Shown here in pieces: positions 27,106-34,959 of a stretch of 64,000 bases of DNA. A program made the translations under genes and the position numbers. The DNA is from Occultella glacieicola. GTDB taxonomy: Bacteria; Actinomycetota; Actinomycetes; Actinomycetales; Beutenbergiaceae. The stretch spans positions 1 to 64,000 of the forward strand of contig NZ_SMNA01000007.1 of assembly GCF_004353825.1 (NCBI RefSeq). Direction: 5' to 3'. Below the pieces are notes generated by a model. That model saw only the letters and a program-made list of their open reading frames with translations, was not told the origin of the DNA and did no database searches. The number at the start of each line of letters is the position of its first letter. Position 1 is the first letter of the stretch.

Positions 27106-28023
27106 ATGAGCACTGTCACCCACGGCGGCGACGTCGATGCCCTGATCGCGACCGCGAGGGCCTACGCCGCCGGGGCGGAGCAGATCCGCACGATCTGCGT
27201 GCGTATCACGGTCGGACTGTGCCACACGATGATCTGGAACGGGCCGGACGCCCTGGCCGCACGCACCGCGTGGGAGCACGAATGGTCGCCGGCTCTCATG
27301 CGGGCGTCCGGCGCCCTGGTCGACGCCGGCCTGGAACTGGTCGGCCAGGCCGAGGACCAACTCCGCGCGAGCGGGGCGGACACGGCGGGATCGGGAAGCG
27401 GGGCCGGTGTTGCCGGCGCGACCACTGCCGCTGGTGTGTCCGGTGCGGCCGGGCCGGGCGACGGTGATGCCGGTACGGCCGTACCGGGCCGGTTCGGTGA
27501 CCTGCGGACGAACCTCGAGCGGCTACGTTCGTTCGCCATGAGCCTGCCGGAACTGGCGCTGCAGGCTCGCGCGCTGCGAACCTTCGGCGCCGTGGCGAAC
27601 AATCTCGCCACCGCGGACGTCGCGCGGGAGTTCGTCGAGGCAGGGCTCACCGGCGCCGAGCGTGTGGGCCTCGACGGACTGTCCGTCGTTGGCACTGTCC
27701 TCGACGCGGACGGGTTCGTGACCGGCATCGAGGAGCGGGACGTGACAGCGATCGTCCAGAACGGCACCTCCCTCGGCATCACCGCGGCAGCCCCGTGGAT
27801 CGGCTCGGCAGTCTCGGGCGGGGTGGGCGTGGCCTGGGGTGTCGGGAGCCTCGCCGGCGACATGATCTACGACGGTATCCAGGGCACCAGGTACAACGAG
27901 ATCCTCACCGAGATGACCGACGGGGCGTTCCGTGACAACGGGGCTCTCGGCATCGCACAGGTGCCAGGTCTCCTGGCGTTCGCCGCCTGGGAGGCGCTGA
28001 CCGAGGACGACACCGGCGAGTGA
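27106..28023 (+). CDS. Orphan WXG100-like protein with hydrophobic glycine-rich C-terminal region
   Basis: A 305-residue protein. Residues about 1-90 look like a WXG100-type helical hairpin with the turn motif MIWNGPDALA (W-N-G) and WEHEWSPALM. Residues about 91-130 are a Gly/Ala linker. About 135-230 are helical (LRSFAMSLPELALQARALRTFG). Near 230-260 is a glycine-zipper-like hydrophobic segment (AAPWIGSAVSGGVGVAWGVG) that could insert into membranes. No known toxin domain was recognised. The ATG at 27106 has GAGGACC upstream. The cluster motif at 26929 links it to the secretion cluster; a secreted effector or substrate is plausible but unproven. Confidence 0.65.
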   Translation: MSTVTHGGDVDALIATARAYAAGAEQIRTICVRITVGLCHTMIWNGPDALAARTAWEHEWSPALMRASGALVDAGLELVGQAEDQLRASGADTAGSGSGAGVAGATTAAGVSGAAGPGDGDAGTAVPGRFGDLRTNLERLRSFAMSLPELALQARALRTFGAVANNLATADVAREFVEAGLTGAERVGLDGLSVVGTVLDADGFVTGIEERDVTAIVQNGTSLGITAAAPWIGSAVSGGVGVAWGVGSLAGDMIYDGIQGTRYNEILTEMTDGAFRDNGALGIAQVPGLLAFAAWEALTEDDTGE

Positions 28024-28164
28024 GGTCGGACCGATGAGCGAGTTCCCGAGTTGGGTCGGCGGCGGCCGTCGGCAGGGCGCGAGCCCGCCGATCGCAGACC
28101 GCGGCAGCGTCCCGACCGCTGCGCCGCCCCAGTGAGCCGGACCTGTGCGCGGCGCGCCGGGTGG

Positions 28165-30276
28165 TCAGAAGGGTGGTTCCTCGTCGGGGTCCGGGGGTGG
28201 TGTCGGGCTGTGGTAGCGGGTCTTGCCGTGGTTGGCAGGGAGGTGGAGGTCACGGTGGAGCTTGGTGATCCTGCCGTCGGGGTCGCGTTGGTAGGTGTGT
28301 CCGGTGGCGGTGTGCCAGGTGATGGTGCCGTCGGAGGCGCGTTCATAGGAGAACTTGCCGTGGGTCACCAGGATGTGGTCGCGGCGGCACATCGGGTCGA
28401 GATTGTCGTCCCTGGTGGGCCCGACGGGGTAGGGGATGCGGTGGTTGAGTTCGGTCTGGCGGGCGGAGGCGGAGCAGCCGGGGCTGATGCAGTGGGGTTC
28501 GTTCGCCTTGATCCGATCGATCATGTTCTGGGGTGGGTGGTAGCGGGTGATGCCGTAGTCGACGACTGTGTCGGTGAGGGGGTCGGTGACCAGCCGGGTC
28601 CAGGTGCCTCCGGCGGCGATCGCGGCGGCGACGTCAGCGGGGACGGGGCCGAGGTGTTCGATGTTGCCGGGTTCATCGCCGCCGAGCAGGGTCGACAGCG
28701 GCACGTGGACCACGATCTGGGCTTTGTGTCCGCCGAGGATCCCGATCGGCCAGGTCCTGGGTGCGCCACGGTCGGCCGGGACGGCCAGGTTCGGGTCCCC
28801 CGGTCCCGGGCCGTCGGCGGCTCCGGCATCGGCTCCGGCTCCGGCATCGGATCCGGAATCGGCATCGGCCCCGGCACCGGCGCCGGGTGCCGAACGTGCG
28901 GCACCCGCGCCGACCACCGAATCGGTGTCAGTGTCGGTGTCGGGTTCGGCCTCCGGCTTGGGGTCGGGGTTGGCCTCGGGCTTGGGGTTCGGGTCGGCCT
29001 CGGGCTTGGAGTCGGGTGCCGGGGCAGGGTCGGTGGGGGTCGATGTCGGGCCGCGTCCGGTGTCGCCGCTGATGGGTACCGGGTGGTCGGCGCTCGTCGG
29101 GTCGGCGGCCGGCGCGGGTGCGGTGATCGTGCTCGCCGCGGCGCCGACGGGCTGCTCGGAGACGGTGTCGGCGGTGGAGGCGGTCGCCGGGTCACCGGCT
29201 CCGGCGGTGTGGTCCGGCGGCGCGGGGTGGGGGCCGATGCGTCCGGTGGTGAGGTGGTGGGCGGCGAGGTCGGCGAGGATGTCGGGGCGTAGTTGTTCCA
29301 GGGTGCGGGGGTCGCCGGCGGCTTTCGCGGTCGCGGCGGCGGCGTCGAGGGTCAGATCCAGGGTGAGGGCGTCGGCGGCGGGCCAGTACAGGGTGTGGGT
29401 GGCCATCCCGTCGGCGACCATCCGGGCCCGGGACACGTACCGTTTCTGGGAGGCGTTCCGGGCGCGTTGGGTCAAGTGGGCTGGGTCGGCCTCGGCGACG
29501 GCGGTCGCGATCTCCTTCTGCAGGCGGTGCCGGGTCCACCCGGATGCTTTGGGCAGGATCTGGGTTTGCACGGCCAGGGCGGGCTCGGCGTCCAGGACCG
29601 CGACCGCGGTCGCGATCAGGTCGGCCTTGACCGCGTCGATGGCCCCGGCCGCCAGCGCGTCCCCGGTGGGGGCGGCGATGGTGTCCTGGAGGTGTCCGAC
29701 GTTGATGAGCCGGTTCGCTTCTCGTTTCGAGCAGCCCAACCGCGGGGCGATCTCCTCGGCGGCGATGCTGGTACGGAAGTTGGTCCTGCGGTCCAGCACG
29801 GCGGGTTTGTCCATGCTCATCGGGACCCGCCCGGCGAGTTCCGCGGCCGCGGCCCTCACCCCGGCCGCACACACCGATTCCAGCTGCCGCCATAGCGCGG
29901 CCAGCTCCACGAGGTCGTACTCGTCGACTCCGGACAGGTCCCGCACCGGCCCGTGCAGGCGTTCCAGCTCCGACAGGGTGAACGAATCCGGCACCGCCCG
30001 AGCGGCCAGGGCTTCCAGGTTCACCGGTGCCATCTCGGTGGGGTCACCGAACCCGCCCTCGAGTCCCTCCGGGTCCTGAGGGTCGACGACCGGCGCCTCG
30101 ATGGCCCGGTCGAACAAGGCGTAGGTGGCCTCCAACCAGGCCGGGTCGGCGGCTCCCGCGGCTTCCAACCAGGGTGGGTCGGTGGCCAGGTCGGACTCGC
30201 CCCAGGGAAGGGTGTCGGGCTCGCCCCGCTCCCCGGGCCCACCCCCGACCCTGTCCCCACCCCCAGCCTCGTACAT
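28165..30276 (-). CDS. HNH endonuclease, DUF222/13E12-repeat family
   Basis: A 703-residue member of the dispersed actinobacterial DUF222-HNH family. The N-terminal DUF222 region (about 90-360) contains RLGCSKREANRLINVGHL. The middle is a long disordered insertion of PEADPNPKPEANP-type units and Ala/Gly/Asp runs. The HNH nuclease follows: CISPGCSASARQTELNHRIP, DDNLDPMCRRDHILVTHG, with the Cys pair and His residues of the family. Members lie in many copies in Micrococcales genomes, and their role is unknown. ATG 30276 was chosen; the frame stays open 36 bp upstream. Confidence 0.85.
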   Translation of the reverse strand: MYEAGGGDRVGGGPGERGEPDTLPWGESDLATDPPWLEAAGAADPAWLEATYALFDRAIEAPVVDPQDPEGLEGGFGDPTEMAPVNLEALAARAVPDSFTLSELERLHGPVRDLSGVDEYDLVELAALWRQLESVCAAGVRAAAAELAGRVPMSMDKPAVLDRRTNFRTSIAAEEIAPRLGCSKREANRLINVGHLQDTIAAPTGDALAAGAIDAVKADLIATAVAVLDAEPALAVQTQILPKASGWTRHRLQKEIATAVAEADPAHLTQRARNASQKRYVSRARMVADGMATHTLYWPAADALTLDLTLDAAAATAKAAGDPRTLEQLRPDILADLAAHHLTTGRIGPHPAPPDHTAGAGDPATASTADTVSEQPVGAAASTITAPAPAADPTSADHPVPISGDTGRGPTSTPTDPAPAPDSKPEADPNPKPEANPDPKPEAEPDTDTDTDSVVGAGAARSAPGAGAGADADSGSDAGAGADAGAADGPGPGDPNLAVPADRGAPRTWPIGILGGHKAQIVVHVPLSTLLGGDEPGNIEHLGPVPADVAAAIAAGGTWTRLVTDPLTDTVVDYGITRYHPPQNMIDRIKANEPHCISPGCSASARQTELNHRIPYPVGPTRDDNLDPMCRRDHILVTHGKFSYERASDGTITWHTATGHTYQRDPDGRITKLHRDLHLPANHGKTRYHSPTPPPDPDEEPPF

Positions 30277-30390
30277 GCGTTCTACACTACGCCGTGATCT
30301 GACGATCCGCAAGATTTCAACGAAAATGTGGACAACCGGGCATCAGCGCACACCCTGTGGACAGGCCACCCTCGCCGTTGACGGACGGCC

Positions 30391-31980
30391 TCACCCAGTA
30401 CCCCGGGAGGCGCCCGCCGCCGTCCGGGTCGCGATCAGCGCGGCCACGCAGGCCGCGCCGGCGAGGATCGCGAACGTGGTCGGGTAGGAGCCGGTCACGT
30501 CGGTGAGGAAACCCGCGGCCCACGGCGCTACCGCCATCGCCAACATGTTCGGTGCGTTGAAGATCCCGTACAGGGTCCCGAATCCCTCGGCCCCCCACCG
30601 GTCACTGATGGCGGTCGACTGGAGCAGCGTGAACGCCCCGCGGACCACGCCCAACGCGATGGCCGCGCCGATCAGGGCCGAAGCCGGTCCGGGCAGCAGG
30701 CCCACGGCAGCGATCCCGAGGCCGGCGACCGCGAGCGTGCCGGCGGCCCGGCTCACCGCGGTCGTGTGCCGGGCGAGGGGCGCGTACCCCAGCCGTCCCA
30801 GGAGCTGGCCGGCGCCGGACAGTCCCAGCCCCCACGCCGCCGCGGTCGCCGTCAGACCGCGCCAGGTCAGCATCGGGACCAGGTGGATGGTCGCGGCGAA
30901 CATCGCGAAGGCGCCCAGGGCGGTGGCCGCGGTCAGTAGCACGAAGGAGCGTGAGCGGGCGATCGCGTGCCAGCCCTCGGACCGGCGCCGTGCCATCCGG
31001 GCGGTCCCGGCGCTCGGGCCCCGCCGCGGGGTCGGCGGGAGGGCGCCGGCGCGGTCGGTCAAAGCGCCCTCGGGTGCGGACGCGGGCTGGTCGGTCGGGT
31101 CGAGCGCCCGGTTCTCACCGTTCTCGGGTGCGGACGCGGGCTGGTCGGTCGGGTCGAGCGCCCGGTTCTCACCGTTCTCGGGTGCCGTCGCGGGCTGGTC
31201 GGCCGCGTCGAGCGCCCGGTTCTCACCGTTCTCGGGTGCCGACGCGGACTCATCGGGGTCGAGCGCACGGTTCCGATCGTCCTCCGGTGCCGGCGGGACC
31301 TCGGCCGTCGGACCGGGCGTCCGGTCCCGACCGTGGTCCGGGCGGGCCAGGTCGGGCTGGTTCCGGTGCTCGGGCGGCCAGGGCGCACGCAGCCCGACGG
31401 CGTGGGCCGGGATCGTGGTCACGGCCAGGAGGGCGGCGAGCACCAGATAGGTGCGCCGCCAGCCGATCTCCTCGACGAGCGCCGTCGTGAGCGGTGCGAA
31501 GATCGTGCTGGACAGGCCGGCCACGAGGGTCACCGTGAGCAGGGCACGGGTGCGGGTCGCCGGGCCGAACCAGCGCGTGATCGCCGTGAACGCCGGCGCG
31601 TACAGGACCATCGACTGCGCCAGGCCGGCGAGCACCCAGCCGCCCACGAACCAGGCGAACTCGGGTGCCCAGGCGATCACGACCACGGCGACGGCGCCGA
31701 GTGCCGAGCCCGCCGACATCAGCAGCCGTGGCCCGTGCCGGTCGATCACCCGGCCGACGGCCACGCCCGCGAGGGCAGCCACCACGAGCGCGGCGGAGAA
31801 CGCCGCCAACGCGGGCGTCGCTCCCCAGCCGGTGTCGGCCGCGATCGCCGCGAGCGACACCAGGAAGGAGTAATAGAGGACACCCCAGCCGACGATCTGG
31901 GTCAGGCACAGGACCCTGACCACGCCCCACGGCCCGGTGCCCCCGGTCGCGGGCGTCGCCGATTCCCCGGTGCGGTCCAC
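30391..31980 (-). CDS. MFS transporter with repeat-bearing cytoplasmic loop
   Basis: A 529-residue major facilitator, probably 12 helices; the first half begins VVRVLCLTQIVGWGVLYYSF and has GVAVGRVIDRHGPRLLMSAG (motif A). Between the halves is an unusually long hydrophilic loop (about 205-330) with 18-residue repeats PENGENRALDPTDQPASA. The second half carries LLGRLGYAPLARHT and GIFNAPNMLAMAVAPWAAG. There is no ATG near the hydrophobic start, so GTG 31980 (MDRTGESATP) is proposed. It diverges from the FHA gene. Substrate unknown. Confidence 0.8.
   Translation of the reverse strand: MDRTGESATPATGGTGPWGVVRVLCLTQIVGWGVLYYSFLVSLAAIAADTGWGATPALAAFSAALVVAALAGVAVGRVIDRHGPRLLMSAGSALGAVAVVVIAWAPEFAWFVGGWVLAGLAQSMVLYAPAFTAITRWFGPATRTRALLTVTLVAGLSSTIFAPLTTALVEEIGWRRTYLVLAALLAVTTIPAHAVGLRAPWPPEHRNQPDLARPDHGRDRTPGPTAEVPPAPEDDRNRALDPDESASAPENGENRALDAADQPATAPENGENRALDPTDQPASAPENGENRALDPTDQPASAPEGALTDRAGALPPTPRRGPSAGTARMARRRSEGWHAIARSRSFVLLTAATALGAFAMFAATIHLVPMLTWRGLTATAAAWGLGLSGAGQLLGRLGYAPLARHTTAVSRAAGTLAVAGLGIAAVGLLPGPASALIGAAIALGVVRGAFTLLQSTAISDRWGAEGFGTLYGIFNAPNMLAMAVAPWAAGFLTDVTGSYPTTFAILAGAACVAALIATRTAAGASRGTG
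31066..31290 (-). repeat. 54-bp tandem repeat in the MFS loop
   Basis: Three near-identical and one or two diverged copies of a 54-bp unit encoding PENGENRALDPTDQPASA (18 residues). The two best copies begin at 31082 and 31136. The repeat is in frame and lies in the predicted cytoplasmic loop between the two transporter halves. Confidence 0.85.
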
Positions 31981-32116
31981 GGGACGTGAACCTATCGAAG
32001 TGCGATCGGGCGTCGGTCGCGGCCCGTCCGGCACCGCCACGCGGCCGCTGCCGGCCCTCGCCCAGCCGGCCCGGGAGATCCCATAGGCTGACGGCAACAC
32101 AGGGGAGGGGCGCCGG

Positions 32117-32971
32117 ATGCTACGCGTGACGCTGCGGGGGTCTGGGGTGCCGACGGTGGTGCTCGGCAGCGGCGACACCCTGCTCGTGGGCCGGTCCCCG
32201 GACAGTGCGCTGCCCGAGGTCGACGCGGACACCCAACTGCATCTGACCGCCCTCGCGCTGCCCCGCGTCGCGCCGCACGTCTCCCGCGTCGTCGGCGAGG
32301 TGCAGGTCGGCGACGAGGTCGTGCGGCTGCGCTGGCGCGGCAGCACCGGGGCCCAGCTCTCCTCCCTTTTCGACGCCCCCGGTGGGGCCCGCCGGGTCGC
32401 CCTCTCCGAGGGCATGGCCGCCCTGTTGGACGAGGGCGAGAACCACCTGCTCATCCTGCGCGGGCGCCAGACGCCCACGGGCTCCTTCACCGACCTGGTG
32501 CTCGTCGTGGACGTCGAGGAGGTCCGCGACGAGCCCGCGCCGGTGCCGCTGGTCGCCGAGGGTGATCCCGACGGCGCCGCGACCGCCGACGCCCCGCACC
32601 TGGAGCGCTGGTCGCGCGAGTGGTACGTCGCGCTGGCCCTCGCCGAGCCCTGGCTGACCGGCGCGGACGACTACCCCCGGCCGCCGTCGAACCGGGAGAT
32701 CTACGAGCGGATCCTGCACTGGCGCGGCCACGCCTGGAACCTCGAACGCGCGCAGCGCGTGGACGACGCGATCCGCTCCGTGGCCCGCCTCGCGTTCGGC
32801 CCCGACGACGACCCGTTCACCGTGACGGAAGGCCGCGTGCAGAACGTGCGGTTCGCCGTCGGGCGCCGTGCCGCGGAGGTACGACTGGTGACGACGGCGG
32901 ACCTCGAGGCCGTCCACGAGGCCCGGTCAAGGGGCGCCGGTCTCAATCCCGAGGCTCCGACCGCGCCATAG
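32117..32971 (+). CDS. FHA-like protein at the start of the secretion cluster
   Basis: A 284-residue soluble protein. The first about 110 residues look FHA-like (LLVGRSPDSALPEVDADTQL, then LPRVAPHVSRVVGEVQVG with the conserved Ser/His region), suggesting phosphothreonine recognition. The C-terminal half has a winged-helix-like part (PPSNREIYERILHWRGHAW and VDDAIRSVARLAFG). An FHA partner next to a Ser/Thr kinase is a standard PFNA and type VII arrangement. A -10-like CATAGGCTGAC lies upstream of the Shine-Dalgarno GGGGAGGGG. The last 167 bp of the gene, with the first bases after it, are repeated at 34239. Confidence 0.7.
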   Translation: MLRVTLRGSGVPTVVLGSGDTLLVGRSPDSALPEVDADTQLHLTALALPRVAPHVSRVVGEVQVGDEVVRLRWRGSTGAQLSSLFDAPGGARRVALSEGMAALLDEGENHLLILRGRQTPTGSFTDLVLVVDVEEVRDEPAPVPLVAEGDPDGAATADAPHLERWSREWYVALALAEPWLTGADDYPRPPSNREIYERILHWRGHAWNLERAQRVDDAIRSVARLAFGPDDDPFTVTEGRVQNVRFAVGRRAAEVRLVTTADLEAVHEARSRGAGLNPEAPTAP

Positions 32972-32984
32972 CGGCGGAACGTTC
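32804..32984 (+). repeat. 181-bp direct repeat, left copy (FHA gene 3' end)
   Basis: This segment, from GACGACGACCCGTTCACC through the FHA stop codon to CGGCGGAACGTTC, recurs at 34239-34419 with a constant offset of 1435 bp and about eight mismatches by eye. The left copy is the real 3' end of the FHA gene. Confidence 0.9.
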
Positions 32985-32986
32985 GA

Positions 32987-33163
32987 ATGGCCCAGAAGGC
33001 CCAGGAGGGCGCCGACTGCGCGAGGATGAGGCTCGCGGTCAAGGCGCTCCGCGCGACGAGTTGGACCGGCTGGGCAGCCGCGTTCGCCAACATCCTCAAG
33101 GCCGCCTCGGCGTCGAAGGCCGTCAGCGGCGACTCGCCGTCGGTCTCGTCCCGATCTACGACC
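32987..33163 (+). pseudogene. Decayed copy of the WXG-like secreted protein gene (34960)
   Basis: The segment reads MAQKAQEGADCARM, VKALRATSWTGWAAAFAN, ILKAASASKAVSGDSPSVS, matching residues about 15-105 of the protein at 34960 with deletions. The larger deletion removes the bases between two TTCGCCAAC repeats of the intact gene, so recombination between them explains it; a smaller one removes about 15 bases after the first block. The frame then runs into unrelated sequence. No functional product is expected. Confidence 0.8.
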
Positions 33164-33274
33164 ATGGGTGCACCTCGGGCGCGACGGAGCGTTTTCGGCG
33201 ATCCCTTCCCGATGGTCGACGCATTCGTCCAGGGTCCGCGATGCACGCGACACGGTCCGCGAACGGCGAGATCA

Positions 33275-33465
33275 GCCATAGCGCATGACTCGAGCCGCGT
33301 GCCGCCAGTTCCTCACGGAGGACTCGGATCGCCTTCGGCCCGACCCATGAATGTCCAGGAGTTCTGCTTCGGGCAACTCGGTCAACTGCTCGCAGCGTGT
33401 GATCCCGTTGACGGCCAGTTCTCGCGGGGCTGCCCAGTCGGCGGGGGTTGTCGTCGCTCCCGAGG
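33275..33465 (-). pseudogene. Frameshifted helix-hairpin-helix domain protein remnant
   Basis: On the minus strand the pieces RRLGSPART, then LAVNGITRCEQLTELPEAEL...IHG, then VGPKAIRVLREELAARG read as a small HhH protein of the type 'LGSPA-ALA-NGIT-LEQL-E--LLALHGVGPKAI-VLREALA-RG'. The pieces lie in two alternating frames, so at least two frameshifts are present, one consistent with loss of a G in the run before VGPKA. Intact homologues are about 70-100 residues and nucleic-acid-binding-like. The rest of 33164-33481 holds nothing recognisable. Confidence 0.6.
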
Positions 33466-33481
33466 TCGCCAGCGGTGGGGC

Positions 33482-34042
33482 TCAGTGACCGACGACGCCC
33501 TGGATCTCCACCATCACCTGGATCGCGGCGATCGTCTCCCGCTTCTTCAGGTTCTCCACCTTCTCCGGCCCGCCCAGCGAACGCAGCGGCACGAAGGTGA
33601 ACGACTGATCGTAGGGCAGCTCACCGTGCGCCTCCACGGCCCGTGGGAAGATGCCCCAGTTCAGCGTCCGGGACAGGTAAAACGTCCCCGCAATCTTCAG
33701 CATCTCTAGGAACCCGTTCAGTTCGCTGTTGAGACCAGCGACACGACCCTCACGGTACTTGATGCCCACGAAACCGACGCTCGGCTCCCACGTGATGAGG
33801 TCGGCAAGCCCCGTCACCATGATGGGAATCGCTATGCCGTCCCCCTGGGTCTTGCCGATGCATTCGGCCAGCTCCGTCTCGTACACGGCGGGGTTGATCA
33901 CGCGTAGGAAGCCCGATGCGAAGGTGCCGTACCCGTAGGTCTCCCACAGGTCGATCACGTCGTCGGGAACACGGCCCCGGTAGGCCTCGATGACCCCCGG
34001 TTCAACCGGTCCGTGCGGCACGAAGTCCGTAATCTCGATCAT
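33482..34042 (-). CDS. GAD-like/DUF1851 protein, Tdi1-type immunity-like
   Basis: A 186-residue soluble protein. The first half (PVEPGVIEAYRGRVPDDVID, WETYGYGTFASGFLRVINP) matches the GAD-like domain; the second half (FGVNSELNGFLEMLKIAGT-like region, DQSFTFVPLRSLGG, VENLKKRETIAAIQVMVE) matches the DUF1851/Tdi1 C-terminal domain of T6SS immunity proteins. Known Tdi1 neutralises a secreted DNase/ADP-ribosylating toxin; family membership alone does not give the partner. Two sampled 60-base lines here are 55 and 60% G+C, well below the neighbours, suggesting transfer. It lies in the segment bounded by the 181-bp repeats, opposite in strand to the secretion genes. No cognate toxin is adjacent. Confidence 0.78.
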   Translation of the reverse strand: MIEITDFVPHGPVEPGVIEAYRGRVPDDVIDLWETYGYGTFASGFLRVINPAVYETELAECIGKTQGDGIAIPIMVTGLADLITWEPSVGFVGIKYREGRVAGLNSELNGFLEMLKIAGTFYLSRTLNWGIFPRAVEAHGELPYDQSFTFVPLRSLGGPEKVENLKKRETIAAIQVMVEIQGVVGH

Positions 34043-34238
34043 GGTCCCACCCTATTAGAGGTGAAGGTTCATGAAGATGGCGCTGAGGTCGACCCCTGGG
34101 TTCTGCCGTCGTGAAGTCGATCACCGCCGGAGCAGCTCCGCTGAGACCAGCTCCATCCGTCCGAGCACTCGGACGCCGCGCCCGGCCGCGGCGGCGACCA
34201 CGTCGCCGTCGGGGTCGCCCCAAGGTGCGCCCGGTCCG
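34043..34238. other. Non-coding or degraded sequence before the right repeat copy
   Basis: No intact gene. On the minus strand, 34121-34230 reads GDPDGDVVAAAAGRGVRVLG then RMELVSAELLRR and a stop, which has the look of a protein C terminus but matches no family I recognise. On the plus strand an ATG at 34071 opens a frame that runs into the repeated FHA 3' end (to 34406); it is probably fortuitous. Confidence 0.35.
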
Positions 34239-34419
34239 GACGACGACCCGTTCACCGTGACGGAAGGCCGCGTGCAGAACGTGCGGTTCGCCGTCGGGCG
34301 CCTTGCCGCGGAGGTACGACTGGTGACGACGGCGGACCTCGAGGCCGTCCACGAGGCCCGGTCACAGGGCGCCGGCCTCAATCCTGGGGCTCCGACCGCG
34401 CCGTAGCGGCGGAACCTTC
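34239..34419 (+). repeat. 181-bp direct repeat, right copy (FHA gene 3' fragment)
   Basis: Second copy of the FHA gene 3' end, with the coding sense of the original kept up to its TAG at 34404-34406. It runs into the promoter motif GGAACCTTCC at 34411. It lacks the rest of the FHA gene and is a truncated duplicate. Confidence 0.9.
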
Positions 34420-34463
34420 CACCCCCTGTTCGCTGGCTTGCGCGGCGGCGGCGCTCCTAGCGT
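34411..34463 (+). promoter_or_regulatory. T7SS-regulon promoter motif before the first WXG100 gene
   Basis: GGAACCTTCC (34411-34420), ACCCC, CGCTGG (34431-34436) and CCTAGCGTC with TAG at 34458-34460. The ATG follows 50 bases later. The same elements with the same spacing occur at 34811. The inverted repeat GGAAnnTTCC looks like an activator site upstream of a -10. Confidence 0.65.
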
Positions 34464-34509
34464 CGAAGGCAGGTCGGCACCTCGTCGACGAAGCCTTCAG
34501 GAGGACACC

Positions 34510-34788
34510 ATGACGTACGACCGCTCGCAGTTCTACGGCATCGACCCCGAGTACTCCCGGGACGCGTCCCGGAACATGGATACCGGCGCCCAGGATCTCA
34601 AGTCCATGGTCGGCAACGTCTCGGCGATGCTCGACTCCGTGCTCTGGATCGGGCCCGCCGCGGCCAAGTTCAAGCAGGACTGGGACGGCTCCCTGCGGCC
34701 CGAGCTCGAGGCCGCCACCGACTCCCTCAGCGAGAACGCCGCCGAGCTGCGCCGCCGCGCCGACCTCCAGGACGAGGTCTCCAGCTGA
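34510..34788 (+). CDS. WXG100 (ESAT-6-like) protein
   Basis: A 92-residue helical-hairpin protein of the ESX/WXG100 family, secreted by type VII systems as dimers. The turn motif is VLWIGPAAAKFKQDW (W-I-G, about residue 46-48), central as usual; helices flank it on both sides (DLKSMVGNVSAML, AATDSLSENAAELRRRADL). No YxxxD/E signal is visible at its end. Strong Shine-Dalgarno AGGAGG. It has its own promoter motif and is followed by the Gly/Ser-rich protein gene. It may pair with the WXG100 protein at 36355. Confidence 0.9.
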   Translation: MTYDRSQFYGIDPEYSRDASRNMDTGAQDLKSMVGNVSAMLDSVLWIGPAAAKFKQDWDGSLRPELEAATDSLSENAAELRRRADLQDEVSS

Positions 34789-34810
34789 CCCCACGGGCCG
34801 CCGTCGGGCC

Positions 34811-34866
34811 GGAAGTTTCCACCCCCACGGCGCTGGCCCCGGCCACCACCGGCTGCCTAGCGTCAT
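34811..34866 (+). promoter_or_regulatory. T7SS-regulon promoter motif before the WXG-like Gly/Ser-rich gene
   Basis: GGAAGTTTCC (34811-34820), ACCCCC, CGCTGG (34831-34836), then CCTAGCGTCATCG with TAG at 34858-34860. The spacing is identical to the 34411 copy although the spacer bases differ, which argues for selection rather than recent duplication. Confidence 0.65.
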
Positions 34867-34959
34867 CGACCAGCAGCACCGGCGGCACCGGCAGGACCGG
34901 CAGAGTCCGCTGGGCCGCACCCCACACCAGACCAGACCGACAGCAGAAGGGAGTTTCCG

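Noticed and set aside
28568-30079. 503-codon frame opposite the DUF222-HNH gene
   Set aside because: Ser/Arg/Ala-rich translation without motifs; antisense to a recognised family.
32976-32985. GGAACGTTCG after the FHA gene as a sixth regulon promoter
   Set aside because: It is the left repeat copy of the 34411 box with the last base changed and no ACCC, CGCTGG or -10; it is a relic of the duplication.
34071-34406. 111-codon frame ending in the repeated FHA C terminus
   Set aside because: Its first half is unrelated filler and its second half is a truncated duplicate; no sign of a functional start.
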